Positions 27,398-35,437 of a DNA stretch of 64,000 bases are shown piece by piece (within the stretch, counting starts at the first letter, position 1; every line of letters begins with the position of its first letter). The stretch is from Lysinibacillus parviboronicapiens (GTDB lineage: Bacteria; Bacillota; Bacilli; Bacillales_A; Planococcaceae), in assembly GCF_003049575.1 (NCBI RefSeq), contig NZ_PYWI01000014.1:48221-112220 (forward strand). The letters are read 5' to 3'. The translations under genes were made by a program, and so were the position numbers. The notes below the pieces were generated by a model. That model was not told the DNA's origin. It ran no database searches and saw nothing but the letters and a program-made list of their open reading frames with translations.

Positions 27398-27450
27398 CTC
27401 AAGTATTTATTCTGAATATCTTAAGTATTTCTTAAGGAAATATTTATATT
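27398..27450 (+). promoter_or_regulatory. CTTAAG direct-repeat operator with -10 box before the ddl fragment
   Basis: CTCAAG at 27398, CTTAAG at 27420 and CTTAAG at 27431 are spaced in multiples of 11 bp, followed after 8 bases by TATATT (27445-27450). The helical phasing is typical of OmpR/PhoB-family sites. Confidence 0.6.
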
Positions 27451-27516
27451 TACCAGGACAAATGTGTTTATACTTCTATTTACCGCGGTAGAAAACCTTA
27501 TTTTAGGAGGAATAGT

Positions 27517-27639
27517 ATGAAGAAGAAAGTTTATGTATTATATGGCGGAAAATCATGTGAACATGAAGTTTCAGTTGCATCGGCTATTTGGATACCCTCT
27601 GTACAGGTTTCCTCGTGTGGATTATTACTATTAAAGTAA
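27517..27639 (+). pseudogene. N-terminal fragment of a D-alanine-D-alanine ligase (Ddl/Van ligase)
   Basis: After TAGGAGG the ATG opens KKKVYVLYGGKSCEHEVSV, the N-terminal signature of Ddl ligases. After about 24 residues similarity ends (IWIPSVQVSSCGLLLLK) and a stop follows at codon 41, against about 350 codons for the family. It was presumably the ligase partner of the VanRS-like genes, divergent from them, and has been deleted internally. Confidence 0.75.
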
Positions 27640-27641
27640 AT

Positions 27642-27680
27642 AAAAACACGCAATTGAATGATTTTATTTGCGTGTTTTTA
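27642..27680 (+). terminator. Terminator after the ddl fragment
   Basis: AAAAACACGCAA pairs with TTGCGTGTTTTT around a 14-base loop; the T tract forms the right arm. Confidence 0.8.
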
Positions 27681-27775
27681 AATTATTTTATTACAAGGAC
27701 ATGTAGTCTCTTCTTTTATTAAATGTCACCTTTTTTACTTCCATCGGAGGCCTGACCTTCTTTGAACGCTCTTTG

Positions 27776-28120
27776 CTAACTTTCAATGTGTAAGCCATAG
27801 TTGCCTGTAGCTTCAACCGCTTTTACAAAATTCGGGTTATCCCAGGCATTAATCTCTCCATTCCTTGGTACATATACTATATCCCGCAAAATTTCCTTTA
27901 TTTCAGGGATTAACGGACCATTAGGACCACTAGGAACAGAATCAGTAGTAATAGTTGGAATTCTAGTTATCTTTGCCAATTTAGCTAAAGCAATTGCATT
28001 CCTACGTAGAGTTGGTACATCAAGATCCTTAACAGTTTGAAATAAACCACTTTGGTGATCAATCAGTAAAAGTGCTGCATCGTTTGGATCAATAAATATT
28101 TTGTTACGTTGAATTGTCAT
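27776..28120 (-). pseudogene. Isochorismatase-like cysteine hydrolase, C-terminally truncated
   Basis: AAAGGAGG precedes the ATG. The 114 residues contain [14 protein letters not shown] (catalytic Asp), [12 protein letters not shown] and [16 protein letters not shown], matching YcaC-like hydrolases of about 200 residues. The frame ends in GLHIES where the family would continue with the strand leading to the catalytic Cys, so the catalytic triad is incomplete and the protein is probably inactive. Confidence 0.75.
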
Positions 28121-28366
28121 AAATTAATTTCCTCCTTTGCAAGCGTGGCATGTTCGATTAAAAACCCACTTATTCATAATGGTTACTGGAATTAAGGAAC
28201 GTAATTGAGGGCTTATGTAGGACAAATTTTTGTAAATGATTCTTGATTTATGTATGAGAAGAGCCAAATAAATACAAACTAATATTCAAAATAACTTCAT
28301 TGCGGCATCGTAGTTAGCACAAGTTCACATCGACCTAATATATGTTTTTTAAGGGAGTATCATAGT

Positions 28367-28702
28367 ATGCCATTTATAACAGTATTTGGAGGAAAAACTT
28401 TCGAAGTAGAAGCAGGGAAAAAATTAGTTTTAGCTCTAGAAGATAATGATGTAAATATACTTCATCAATGCGGGGGAAAAGCAAAATGTACCACTTGTAG
28501 GGTAGAGGTATTGGCGGGTGATTATATGGATGTTTCTAAAATTGAAAAAAACGCCTTCGCCATTAAAAATATAGATGAAAATTTATATGAAGACTGTTTG
28601 CGTCTATCTTGTCAAATTCGTGTAATCGAAGACATTACAGTTCGACCAATAATGACAGTAGAAAATACAGGAGGCCAACGAGGTCCAAGGCCGGCCGATT
28701 AA
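28367..28702 (+). CDS. Plant-type [2Fe-2S] ferredoxin
   Basis: A 111-residue protein. The cluster loop is CGGKAKCTTC with a fourth Cys in RLSCQIRV, the C-x5-C-x2-C...C pattern of [2Fe-2S] ferredoxins. AAGGGAG precedes the ATG. It stands alone, with no reductase or oxygenase partner beside it, so its redox partner is unknown. Confidence 0.88.
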   Translation: MPFITVFGGKTFEVEAGKKLVLALEDNDVNILHQCGGKAKCTTCRVEVLAGDYMDVSKIEKNAFAIKNIDENLYEDCLRLSCQIRVIEDITVRPIMTVENTGGQRGPRPAD

Positions 28703-28704
28703 AC

Positions 28705-28740
28705 AAATAAGAATTTAGTTTCATGTTTAATTCTTATTGT
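28705..28740 (+). terminator. Possible terminator after ferredoxin
   Basis: AATAAGAATT pairs with AATTCTTATT but no clear T run follows. The rest of the 28703-29061 gap shows nothing recognisable. Confidence 0.4.
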
Positions 28741-29061
28741 CAATTCAAAATGATTAAGGGAATAGTTTGTTAAAGCCATTTCTGAAGATAAAATTAGACA
28801 AAATCAAAAACGCGTTTTGAAACTGCTCTCTATCAAAGTAGACAGTCGAAATAATAAAATGCTTTATGTTTAACTTCTACCTAATGGGGAGCATATTACT
28901 TTCCTGCTGGTAGAACAATCTACATATTCCCCTCCTTTTACACTTTTCAAATTTCAACTCACTTTGCCATTCTACTTAAGGCGAAATTTTTCAAAACCAG
29001 CACCAACTTTTTTTTCTCTTCATATTCTATAGCATCAGACCGAATTTTGAGGGGGAAATGT

Positions 29062-30378
29062 ATGGGGATTGAACTCACTGCTCTCCATTGGATTTATGTT
29101 GTTTTCATTGTTTTAATTATAAGTTTTATGGTTAAACGTCGCGATACCACCCTCATTTGTATACTTGGCATTTTCATGCTAGCCATTGTTGCTACCGGCG
29201 ATTTAACTTCTTCTATAAGTGGTGTGTTTAACAGTTTTATCTATGCGATTACTGAGCTTTTGTCGACCATCCTCATTATTTCCATTATTGTTGCGATGAG
29301 TCGCGTATTAATGGCATCTGGTGTTAACGAGGTCATGGTTGCGCCATTTACAAAAATCTTTAAAACACCGACGCTCGCTTATTGGACGATTGGAATTTTA
29401 ATGATGTTTATTTCTTGGTTTTTCTGGCCTTCTCCTGCTGTCGCGTTATTAGGGGCCGTGCTGTTGCCCGTTGCTATACGTGCAGGTTTGCCAGCACTTG
29501 GCGTCGCAATGGCCATGAACTTATTTGGTCATGGGATTGCGCTGTCTAGTGATTTTGTTATTCAAGGTGCGCCGAAACTCACTGCAGATGCTGCCGGTAT
29601 TCCAGTAGGCGATGTTGTTTCTGCGAGTATTCCACTTGTCATTACGATGGGCTTAGTCACAACAATTGTTGCTTTTTTGTTATTACGGCGTGATATGAAG
29701 CGGGGTACTCTTGATTTAAAGGAAACCAATGAAACAGCTGATGAACTAGAGCAAGTTACGGAAAACTTGCTGACACGTGGCCAAAAACATTTTTTTGCGA
29801 TTCTCATTCCCATCGCCTTTTTGCTCGATGTCATTGCTATGTCGATTTTAAAGCTCCAGGGGGGAGATGCGACTGCTTTAATTGGAGGAACAGCTGTCTT
29901 TATTTTGCTTGTACTGTGCATTGTCGCACACAAAAAAGAGGGGCTTGAGAAATCGACAAGTTATTTAATTCAAGGGTTCCAATTTGGTTTTAAAGTATTT
30001 GGACCTGTGATTCCAATCGCTGCCTTCTTTTATCTCGGTGACTCCGGATTCAAGCAAATTATCGGTGATTTTCTGCCTGTTGCTTCACATGGGATTGTCA
30101 ATGATTTAGGTGTTGGTTTAGCTGCAGTTGTGCCGTTAACAAAGGAAATAGCTGTTGTTACGTTAGCTATTGTTGGCGCCATTACTGGTTTAGATGGTTC
30201 TGGTTTCTCTGGTATTTCTTTGGCCGGATCTGTCGGTAATTTGTTTGGCAATGCACTTGGTGGTGGTACCGCCACTCTAACTGCTCTCGGACAGATTACA
30301 GCGATTTGGATTGGTGGCGGAACACTAATCCCAAGCAAAGACATATGGCCAAGAACTGCACTGTTTTTCGCCACTTAA
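29062..30378 (+). pseudogene. Membrane transporter, 5' part, interrupted by an integrated element
   Basis: GAGGGGG precedes the ATG at 29062. The frame encodes about 11 hydrophobic segments of an ion/organic-anion permease (I cannot fix the family; it looks like the ArsB/NhaD or dicarboxylate-carrier superfamily). Native sequence ends at GGGTLIP (30332); the following 15 codons up to the stop at 30378 come from the element (SKDIWPRTALFFAT). The missing C-terminus is found at 35217-35351. Joining 29062-30332 to 35228-35351 gives an exact 464-residue protein. The truncated product lacks the last helix and is probably non-functional unless the element excises. Confidence 0.85.
30322..30332 (+). 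repeat. Left attachment core (attL) of the integrated element
   Basis: ACACTAATCCC, identical to 35217-35227. It lies inside the transporter codons for TLIP. Confidence 0.8.
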
Positions 30379-30445
30379 ACAATCCTTTGGTTTCCAACGT
30401 ATGCCCTCGTTTGTTTAAGAACAGTACTTCATAAACTTCTAGCGT

Positions 30446-30476
30446 AATAAAAAGCACCTCGTGTGAGATGCTTCAT
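30446..30476 (-). terminator. Terminator of the small gene at the left end of the element
   Basis: AAGCACCTC pairs with GAGATGCTT (one mismatch) and is followed on the minus strand by TTTTTA. Confidence 0.65.
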
Positions 30477-30490
30477 TTAATTTATAGATG

Positions 30491-30655
30491 TCACTCAGAC
30501 AATTCTTCTGATAACACGGCAAAATTTAGTAATTGACCAGTAATTTTTGCTTTTTCTAATTCTTCCATATATTCTTCTTTTCGATCGATAAGTCTTTCAT
30601 CCTGTGTGTTTTGATAGGTAGGATATAGATTATTATCTATTACTGCTTTTCCCAT
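30491..30655 (-). CDS. Small hypothetical protein in the element (54 aa)
   Basis: The ATG at 30655 is preceded by AGAGGTG at proper distance; the open frame reaches 30721 without a better site. The protein is charged, with a central helix RKEEYMEELEKAKITGQLL and an acidic end (LSEELSE). I do not recognise the family. It is the first gene inside the left boundary and has its own terminator. Confidence 0.55.
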   Translation of the reverse strand: MGKAVIDNNLYPTYQNTQDERLIDRKEEYMEELEKAKITGQLLNFAVLSEELSE

Positions 30656-30969
30656 AATTTCACCTCTAACAATAGTTATTAGTTTATTATAAGCAACAAC
30701 TTTATTTTCCGACAATTTCAAAAAGGATATTTGATTATATAGGCCGAATAAGTAAAAAGGCTGACATAGATGCTTTTAGTTGTACTGTATACCTATCAAT
30801 CTCCTACTGCAAAAAGCATACTAAAAGTCACAATCGCTAAGAAATGCCCTGATAGGTGTTTGATCATGTGCAAACAAGCAAACATCAAGTATGATACGAT
30901 TACCCCACTCTAATGAAATTCTATTAAACTTACTTAATTGTTAACTTAAGCGCATGATTTCTCTTTCAT
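30656..30969. other. Intergenic region, nothing recognised
   Basis: AT-rich, with no convincing frame or hairpin beyond the ribosome site of the small gene. Confidence 0.3.
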
Positions 30970-31443
30970 TTAGACATTTGCTTTATATACATCCATTACC
31001 TTAAATGTTTGACAAACTAGTAATATGTCTGGCGTAAAAGTGAGTCCATACTGATTTAACTCCCAAGTGAAAAATTTAACATGCTCACGAAACCAATAAT
31101 CATAGCTTAAATCGCCTTCACCCTCTGACCTTGCAAAATCACTTGTTACTTCATTCATTTTTTCTACATCAATTTTTGTATATTTGATAATGGCTAAAGG
31201 ATTATTGTCTCCATCCAATACAATATCGTGCTGTCCAACTTTTGGAAGATCTTGTCCTTCAAGCTCATATACACAATGTGCTGCACAGGTTGCTGTTTTG
31301 TTGCCATATACGACTAAAGTGCCTAATTCATCTCCCGTTTCTTTGGAACCATCGCCAAACATCCATGCTTCTGGCACAGTCATGTTTAGGTTATTTTCTC
31401 TCGCGTACTTCTGCCAATATTCTTCTATCTTACTAACTGACAT
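30970..31443 (-). CDS. ASCH domain-containing protein
   Basis: A 157-residue protein with the ASCH layout: EEYWQKYARENNL, AWMFGDGSKETGDELGTLV, GNKTATCAAHCVYE (the GxKxxT substrate-pocket motif), VGQHDIVLDGDNNPLAIIKY and GDLSYDYWFREHVKFF. ASCH proteins resemble PUA domains; some are RNA-binding and others hydrolyse N4-acetylcytidine. The role here is unknown. GGAGGTAAG precedes the ATG. It is the best-conserved enzyme-like cargo of the element. Confidence 0.85.
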   Translation of the reverse strand: MSVSKIEEYWQKYARENNLNMTVPEAWMFGDGSKETGDELGTLVVYGNKTATCAAHCVYELEGQDLPKVGQHDIVLDGDNNPLAIIKYTKIDVEKMNEVTSDFARSEGEGDLSYDYWFREHVKFFTWELNQYGLTFTPDILLVCQTFKVMDVYKANV

Positions 31444-31975
31444 TCGTTACTTACCTCCTTCGTAGTTAAATACAGTTTGAGTAAAGCATACAACATTCAC
31501 TGTCGCTATTTCTAAAAGCTAGACTTTCAGCTATATGTACGGACAGATACTAACCAAACATCATCTGTATGATATGTCAATACTTAGTATAAAATGCTTT
31601 ACTGTATAACCCCGTTGACTAACTGTCAAATGCATATAATCATAAAGGTTCATGTTTCATCTACTATTCATTTGTTTTATTTTTCTGCTCGTCCGCTTCA
31701 GACATTCAGCTAAGCACTAGTATTTACACATCAGATTTTCCCTAATGTTTTTATTTATGTGTAGTCATACTTAGATGATCTACAAGGTAAGCGATTTGTT
31801 CCCGAGCTTACATAATCCAACCTTGGTACAGCACATATCTCCATGTTCTTAATGGCTTACACCTAGATCGAACTTTAAAAAATCTATTTCACAGACAAAT
31901 GGCTAGACCAACATAGCCATCACATCATAACTATAGTAGTGTAAAGCTAATTTAGCCTTACGCCTCCCAATTGTT
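31444..31975. other. 530-base region without a recognised gene
   Basis: No frame with a credible ribosome site is visible on either strand, yet a plus-strand terminator stands at its right end (31976). A non-coding RNA or very short gene could end there. Confidence 0.3.
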
Positions 31976-32004
31976 AAGAGTCACTTTCAATGTGACTCTT
32001 TTTA
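31976..32004 (+). terminator. Plus-strand terminator with no visible upstream gene
   Basis: AAGAGTCAC pairs with GTGACTCTT around TTTCAAT and a T run follows. The terminator at 32246 has a similar core (GGTCACTTTCATCCGGGTGACC). Confidence 0.75.
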
Positions 32005-32063
32005 ACTACTTTTTATTTTTTCACCTTTTCATATTAGCAATTATCGAAAGGAGGTGAATTTCT

Positions 32064-32177
32064 ATGGGATATAGCTGTGGCTATGACGGTGGCAGTAACT
32101 ACGGTGGTTCATCATTTGTTTTAATCGTGGTACTATTTATCCTTCTCATTATTGTGGGCGCTAGTTTCTTATATTAA
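32064..32177 (+). CDS. YjcZ family sporulation protein (37 aa)
   Basis: AAAGGAGGTG lies ahead of the ATG. The peptide begins MGYSCGYDGGSNYGGSS, then a single hydrophobic helix FVLIVVLFILLIIVGASFLY to the end. This Gly/Tyr-rich head plus one membrane helix is the YjcZ pattern, found in spores of many Bacillales. It sits inside the element between two matching terminators, forming a one-gene unit. Confidence 0.85.
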   Translation: MGYSCGYDGGSNYGGSSFVLIVVLFILLIIVGASFLY

Positions 32178-32245
32178 CAACATCATTTTTGTGGGCCAGC
32201 TAAGATCATCAAATAAAAGCTTGGTCCCTCCTATTTTTTTGTTCT

Positions 32246-32280
32246 AGGGTCACTTTCATCCGGGTGACCCTTTTCATATT
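32246..32280 (+). terminator. Terminator of the yjcZ-like gene
   Basis: AGGGTCAC pairs with GTGACCCT and is followed by TTTTCATATTTTTTT. Confidence 0.8.
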
Positions 32281-32366
32281 TTTTTATAAAAAGTGGTATT
32301 ATATTTCTTTCTGTCCACATACTATCCTTGTTTAAAAATAACGAAAAAAGCAAAGGAAGTGTAAAT

Positions 32367-32876
32367 ATGGGCATACTTGGTGGAAATCCGAAAGATGAAC
32401 CATTACATTATGGTGAAGTGTTTACTGTTTGGACAGGTCTATCGACAAACTATGGCTTAATTGCTGGATATCAAACATTTTATAATCATGCTGGCGATGA
32501 AGATCTAAAAAAAATGATTGAAGATATTATCGATGTTCTAAGAGACGAAGTAAAACCACTAGAAAAAATTCTAAAAGCTAACGGTGTTGGCTTACCACCT
32601 GCACCACCCGAACGACCTGTTGCAAGACTTGAAGATATTCCTGCTGGTGCTAAATTTAACGATCCAGAAATTAGTGCTGCGCTCTCAGTAGATCTTGCTG
32701 CTGGTTTAGTTGCATGTAGTCAAGCGATGGGCATGTGCACTAGAGAAGATGTTGCCTTAATGTATGGTCAATTCCATACAAGTAAAGCACAGCTAGGTGC
32801 CAAGCTCTTACGTCTAAATAAAACTAAAGGCTGGCTTGTTCCCCCACCATTGCATGTAGATTACCCTGAAAAATAA
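32367..32876 (+). CDS. DUF3231 family protein
   Basis: Start at ATG 32367 with AAGGAAGTG upstream; an upstream TTG in the same frame lacks a site. The 169-residue protein is mainly helical: YGEVFTVWTGLSTNYGLIAG, DEVKPLEKILKANGVGLPPA, GAKFNDPEISAALSVDLAAG and YGQFHTSKAQLGAKLL. This is the single-module form of DUF3231, a ferritin-like helical family common in Bacillales and often linked to the spore coat. A strong terminator follows. Function is unknown. Confidence 0.82.
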   Translation: MGILGGNPKDEPLHYGEVFTVWTGLSTNYGLIAGYQTFYNHAGDEDLKKMIEDIIDVLRDEVKPLEKILKANGVGLPPAPPERPVARLEDIPAGAKFNDPEISAALSVDLAAGLVACSQAMGMCTREDVALMYGQFHTSKAQLGAKLLRLNKTKGWLVPPPLHVDYPEK

Positions 32877-32902
32877 TAATTAGTAAACCTGACAAACCGG
32901 TT

Positions 32903-32929
32903 CCCCAGTATAAACTGGGGATTTTTTTA
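32903..32929 (+). terminator. Terminator of the DUF3231 gene
   Basis: CCCCAGT pairs with ACTGGGG across ATAA, followed by ATTTTTTT. Confidence 0.85.
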
Positions 32930-33100
32930 TTATTTGCGTGTTGAAGAATTGCTTTCGTTGCGTTGTTTTTCGTTATTTGAATTATTTCTTTGTTCTTTCG
33001 TCAAATCATTTTCTTCACGCACATCTAAATCGTCAGGACTTAAATCTGCCCCATATTCTTCTTGATCTAATTCACTTTTATTGCGCTTTTCTTTTGTCAA
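32930..33100 (-). CDS. Small hydrophilic protein (56 aa), possibly spore-associated
   Basis: A TTG start at 33100 follows GGAGGTG by six bases. The protein is very polar: acidic centre YGADLSPDDLDVREEND, then a Glu/Gln/Asn/Arg-rich tail, with no hydrophobic core, suggesting an intrinsically disordered protein like small spore proteins. The family is not recognised; the spore link is inferred from its YjcZ and DUF3231 neighbours. Confidence 0.6.
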   Translation of the reverse strand: MTKEKRNKSELDQEEYGADLSPDDLDVREENDLTKEQRNNSNNEKQRNESNSSTRK

Positions 33101-33289
33101 AATTATCACCTCCAATTTATAAATTATCCTATTTAGCTTGATTTATACTTTCCCTGTAACAAAGGCAAGCTACCTCAGCAACTGTCTTGTGTTTTTATAT
33201 GTACTAAGCAATTTATTCAATTTCAATGCCAATCACTGTGCTCTGTTCATGTAAGCCTTAATGCTTGTACAAAAAATTGCTAGACCGCG

Positions 33290-33439
33290 CTACTGTGCGC
33301 AATCTCCTCTCTTGACGGTAATTCCACCTACTGTTAAATCCTTCAGTCTAATTGTCCTACCATACTCCCTAGACAAAATACTTTCCACAACTGGCAACAG
33401 CTTACGAACTTTTTCTTCTGTCATATTGAACTTTTGCAT
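33290..33439 (-). CDS. Small protein of 49 aa upstream of the recombinase
   Basis: AAGGGGTG lies before the ATG at 33439. The frame reads MQKFNMTEEKVRKLLPVVES, then ILSREYGRTIRLKDLTVGG, and ends at TAG (33290). The composition is that of a folded helix-strand domain. The family is not recognised. Being small, basic and divergent from the recombinase, it is a candidate recombination directionality factor, but this is only positional inference. Confidence 0.6.
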   Translation of the reverse strand: MQKFNMTEEKVRKLLPVVESILSREYGRTIRLKDLTVGGITVKRGDCAQ

Positions 33440-33769
33440 AATCACACCCCTTTTTTATCAGAATATGTCGAATGAGCTTGTCTAATTTAACTAATTAAGT
33501 ACTCTTTTTCAAAATTGTCTAAGTTATTTCATGGAAACTACAGCTAAGGAGGACTATGGGTGAAAAAATAAAGCATGATGGCATGAAAATAAAATGACAC
33601 TAGGTAATTTAGCAAATTAACGAGGTGTTGCTCTTGACGTCTTGAAACGACATGCCATAAACCTTTAATGAATAAAATGCTGGTGGCATAACTTTTGAAT
33701 GCACCATTTACATAATTCTTTTGCGTCCATGAATATACAATAACAACGACAATAGAAAGGTGGATGTGA
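33440..33769 (+). other. Recombinase upstream region with a possible 13-codon leader peptide
   Basis: TAAGGAGGAC at 33545 precedes an ATG at 33555 whose frame of 13 codons ends at 33596. TTGACG (33634) and ATAAAC with 17-base spacing form a weak promoter candidate for the recombinase gene. Confidence 0.35.
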
Positions 33770-35194
33770 ATGCGCTGCGCTCTTTATGTGAGGGTGTCGA
33801 CTGAAGAACAAGTAAAGCATGGTTACTCTATTGCAGCTCAAATTGAGAAGTTAGAAGCATATTGCATTTCCCAAGGGTGGACAATGGCTGGAGATGTGTA
33901 TATTGATGAAGGTTATTCTGCTAAAGATTTAAAAAGGCCGCATTTCCAAAGAATGATTACGGAAGTAAAAAAAGGACACATCGATGTAGTTTTAGTTTAT
34001 AGACTAGATCGATTAACACGTTCCGTTTCTAATCTTTACGAGATTTTACAAGAATTAGACAACTATAATTGTAAATTTAAGTCAGCAACTGAAGTCTACG
34101 ATACCACCAATGCAATGGGCCGTTTATTTATCACTTTAGTAGCTGCAATTGCACAATGGGAACGGGAAAATACTGCCGAGCGTGTTCGTATGGGGATGGA
34201 AAAGAAGGTCAAGCTCGGTTCTTGGAAAGGCGGGACTCCTCCTTACGGCTACAAGGTTACAGGTGGTGAATTAATTGTCGATAAAGAAGAGGCAAAGACG
34301 GTTAGAGAAATTTTTAAATTGGCTAGAACAATAGGTTTTTACACCCTTGCCAAACAATTAACTGCCAAAGGTATCCCTCCCAGACATGCTGGAGAATGGC
34401 ATGTTGATAGTGTTAGAGATATTGCTAATAATCCAACATATGCAGGATATTTAATGTTTAACGACAATCCAAAGGACATAAAAAAGCCACCACGTGAACG
34501 ACAACTATTTGAAGGCCATCAGGAACGGATTATTGACCGTGCAGAATTTTGGGAACTCCAAGATATATTAGATCTGCGTAGAACTTCTGGCGGTAAACGT
34601 CAAACCAGCGATTATTACTTTTCAACGCTTTTAACGTGTGCAAGATGTGGTCATTCCATGTCAGGACACAGAGTTGGTAAGAAAAAGAACTATCGATGCA
34701 CAGGTAAAAAAACAGGAAAAACCTGCAATAGTCATATGATATTAGAAGACAATCTCGTTCAAACAGTTTTTGCACAATGGGATGATTTGGTTGGAGATTT
34801 TTCAAGTAGTGAAGGCGCAACAGAATTTCCAACAGAACATCTTCAGTCACTAAAAACGGCTTTAACGTTTGTGCAAAAATTAATGCGAAAGAAAAAAGTC
34901 ATGTATGAAAACGATGTAATTGACATTGATGAATTAATGCAAGAGACCGAGAAACTTCGTAAAAAAGAACAAGAACTTCAGCGTGAAATAACAACTATAG
35001 AGCAAAATGATAATGGTAATAATGTAGCATTAAAATCATTACTGCTAAACATAGATCAATTGTGGTTCAAGGCAAATGAATATGAACGTAAGCAATTAAT
35101 GACCTCGATTTTTGAACAATTAGTGATCGATACAAAAGACGACTATCAGAGCAGTAAACAAGCAAGAGAGATTATTATCGTTTCGGCTAAATAA
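33770..35194 (+). CDS. Large serine recombinase (integrase/excisionase)
   Basis: A 474-residue recombinase. Resolvase domain at 1-140 with nucleophile Ser10 in YVRVSTEEQ, and YRLDRLTRSV and AQWERENTAERV further on. A recombinase domain (about 155-270) contains GGTPPYGYKV and NPTYAGYLMF. A zinc ribbon with Cys290, Cys293, Cys310 and Cys319 follows, then a coiled coil (about 365-425). All parts of a functional large serine integrase are present. AAAGGTGG lies before the ATG. It ends 22 bases from the right attachment core, so it very probably catalyses integration and excision of the element. Confidence 0.95.
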   Translation: MRCALYVRVSTEEQVKHGYSIAAQIEKLEAYCISQGWTMAGDVYIDEGYSAKDLKRPHFQRMITEVKKGHIDVVLVYRLDRLTRSVSNLYEILQELDNYNCKFKSATEVYDTTNAMGRLFITLVAAIAQWERENTAERVRMGMEKKVKLGSWKGGTPPYGYKVTGGELIVDKEEAKTVREIFKLARTIGFYTLAKQLTAKGIPPRHAGEWHVDSVRDIANNPTYAGYLMFNDNPKDIKKPPRERQLFEGHQERIIDRAEFWELQDILDLRRTSGGKRQTSDYYFSTLLTCARCGHSMSGHRVGKKKNYRCTGKKTGKTCNSHMILEDNLVQTVFAQWDDLVGDFSSSEGATEFPTEHLQSLKTALTFVQKLMRKKKVMYENDVIDIDELMQETEKLRKKEQELQREITTIEQNDNGNNVALKSLLLNIDQLWFKANEYERKQLMTSIFEQLVIDTKDDYQSSKQAREIIIVSAK

Positions 35195-35216
35195 TATGGC
35201 TTTCAATGGCAGAGGT

Positions 35217-35227
35217 ACACTAATCCC
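35217..35227 (+). repeat. Right attachment core (attR) of the integrated element
   Basis: ACACTAATCCC, identical to 30322-30332, at the point where transporter coding resumes. Confidence 0.8.
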
Positions 35228-35351
35228 TTGGGCATTAATTCCAGCTGCTGCTATTTGTAATGTCAGCCCATTCGAACTTGCACGGCGCAATCTGCTTCCT
35301 GTACTTATAGGACTTGTTGTCACGACGATTGTGGCGATGTTTTTGATTTAA
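35217..35351 (+). pseudogene. Membrane transporter, 3' part, separated by the element
   Basis: In the frame set by the repeat, the sequence reads TLIPWALIPAAAICNVSPFE, LARRNLLPVLIGLVVTTIVA and MFLI, then TAA at 35349: a final membrane helix that completes the protein begun at 29062. There is no start codon or ribosome site of its own, so it is expressed only after excision. Confidence 0.85.
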
Positions 35352-35358
35352 CCATGGA

Positions 35359-35393
35359 AAAAACCCATCCTTTTTTATAGATGGGTTTTTAGG
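35359..35393. terminator. Terminator of the interrupted transporter gene
   Basis: AAAAACCCAT pairs with ATGGGTTTTT. T runs on both strands suggest it also ends the minus-strand gene at 35438. Confidence 0.85.
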
Positions 35394-35437
35394 TATTTAA
35401 AGCACGGAATAGCTTTCGTTCAAATTGGCTTTGACGA

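Larger units (their letters stand above)
30333..35227. mobile_element. 4.9-kb serine-recombinase integrative element
   Basis: The element is bounded by the 11-bp direct repeat and splits a transporter gene whose two parts rejoin in frame. The recombinase gene runs toward and ends 22 bases before the right repeat, the usual position for an integrase. Cargo consists of an ASCH protein, a YjcZ sporulation peptide, a DUF3231 protein and several small proteins; there are no phage structural or conjugation genes. It therefore looks like a small integrative or developmentally excised element rather than a prophage. Confidence 0.85.

Noticed and set aside
29562..30374. Two minus-strand frames opposite the interrupted transporter
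   Set aside because: Antisense shadows of a transmembrane gene with low-complexity composition and no start signals.
30333..35227. The 4.9-kb element as a prophage
   Set aside because: No capsid, tail, lysis or replication genes are visible; only the recombinase and small cargo.
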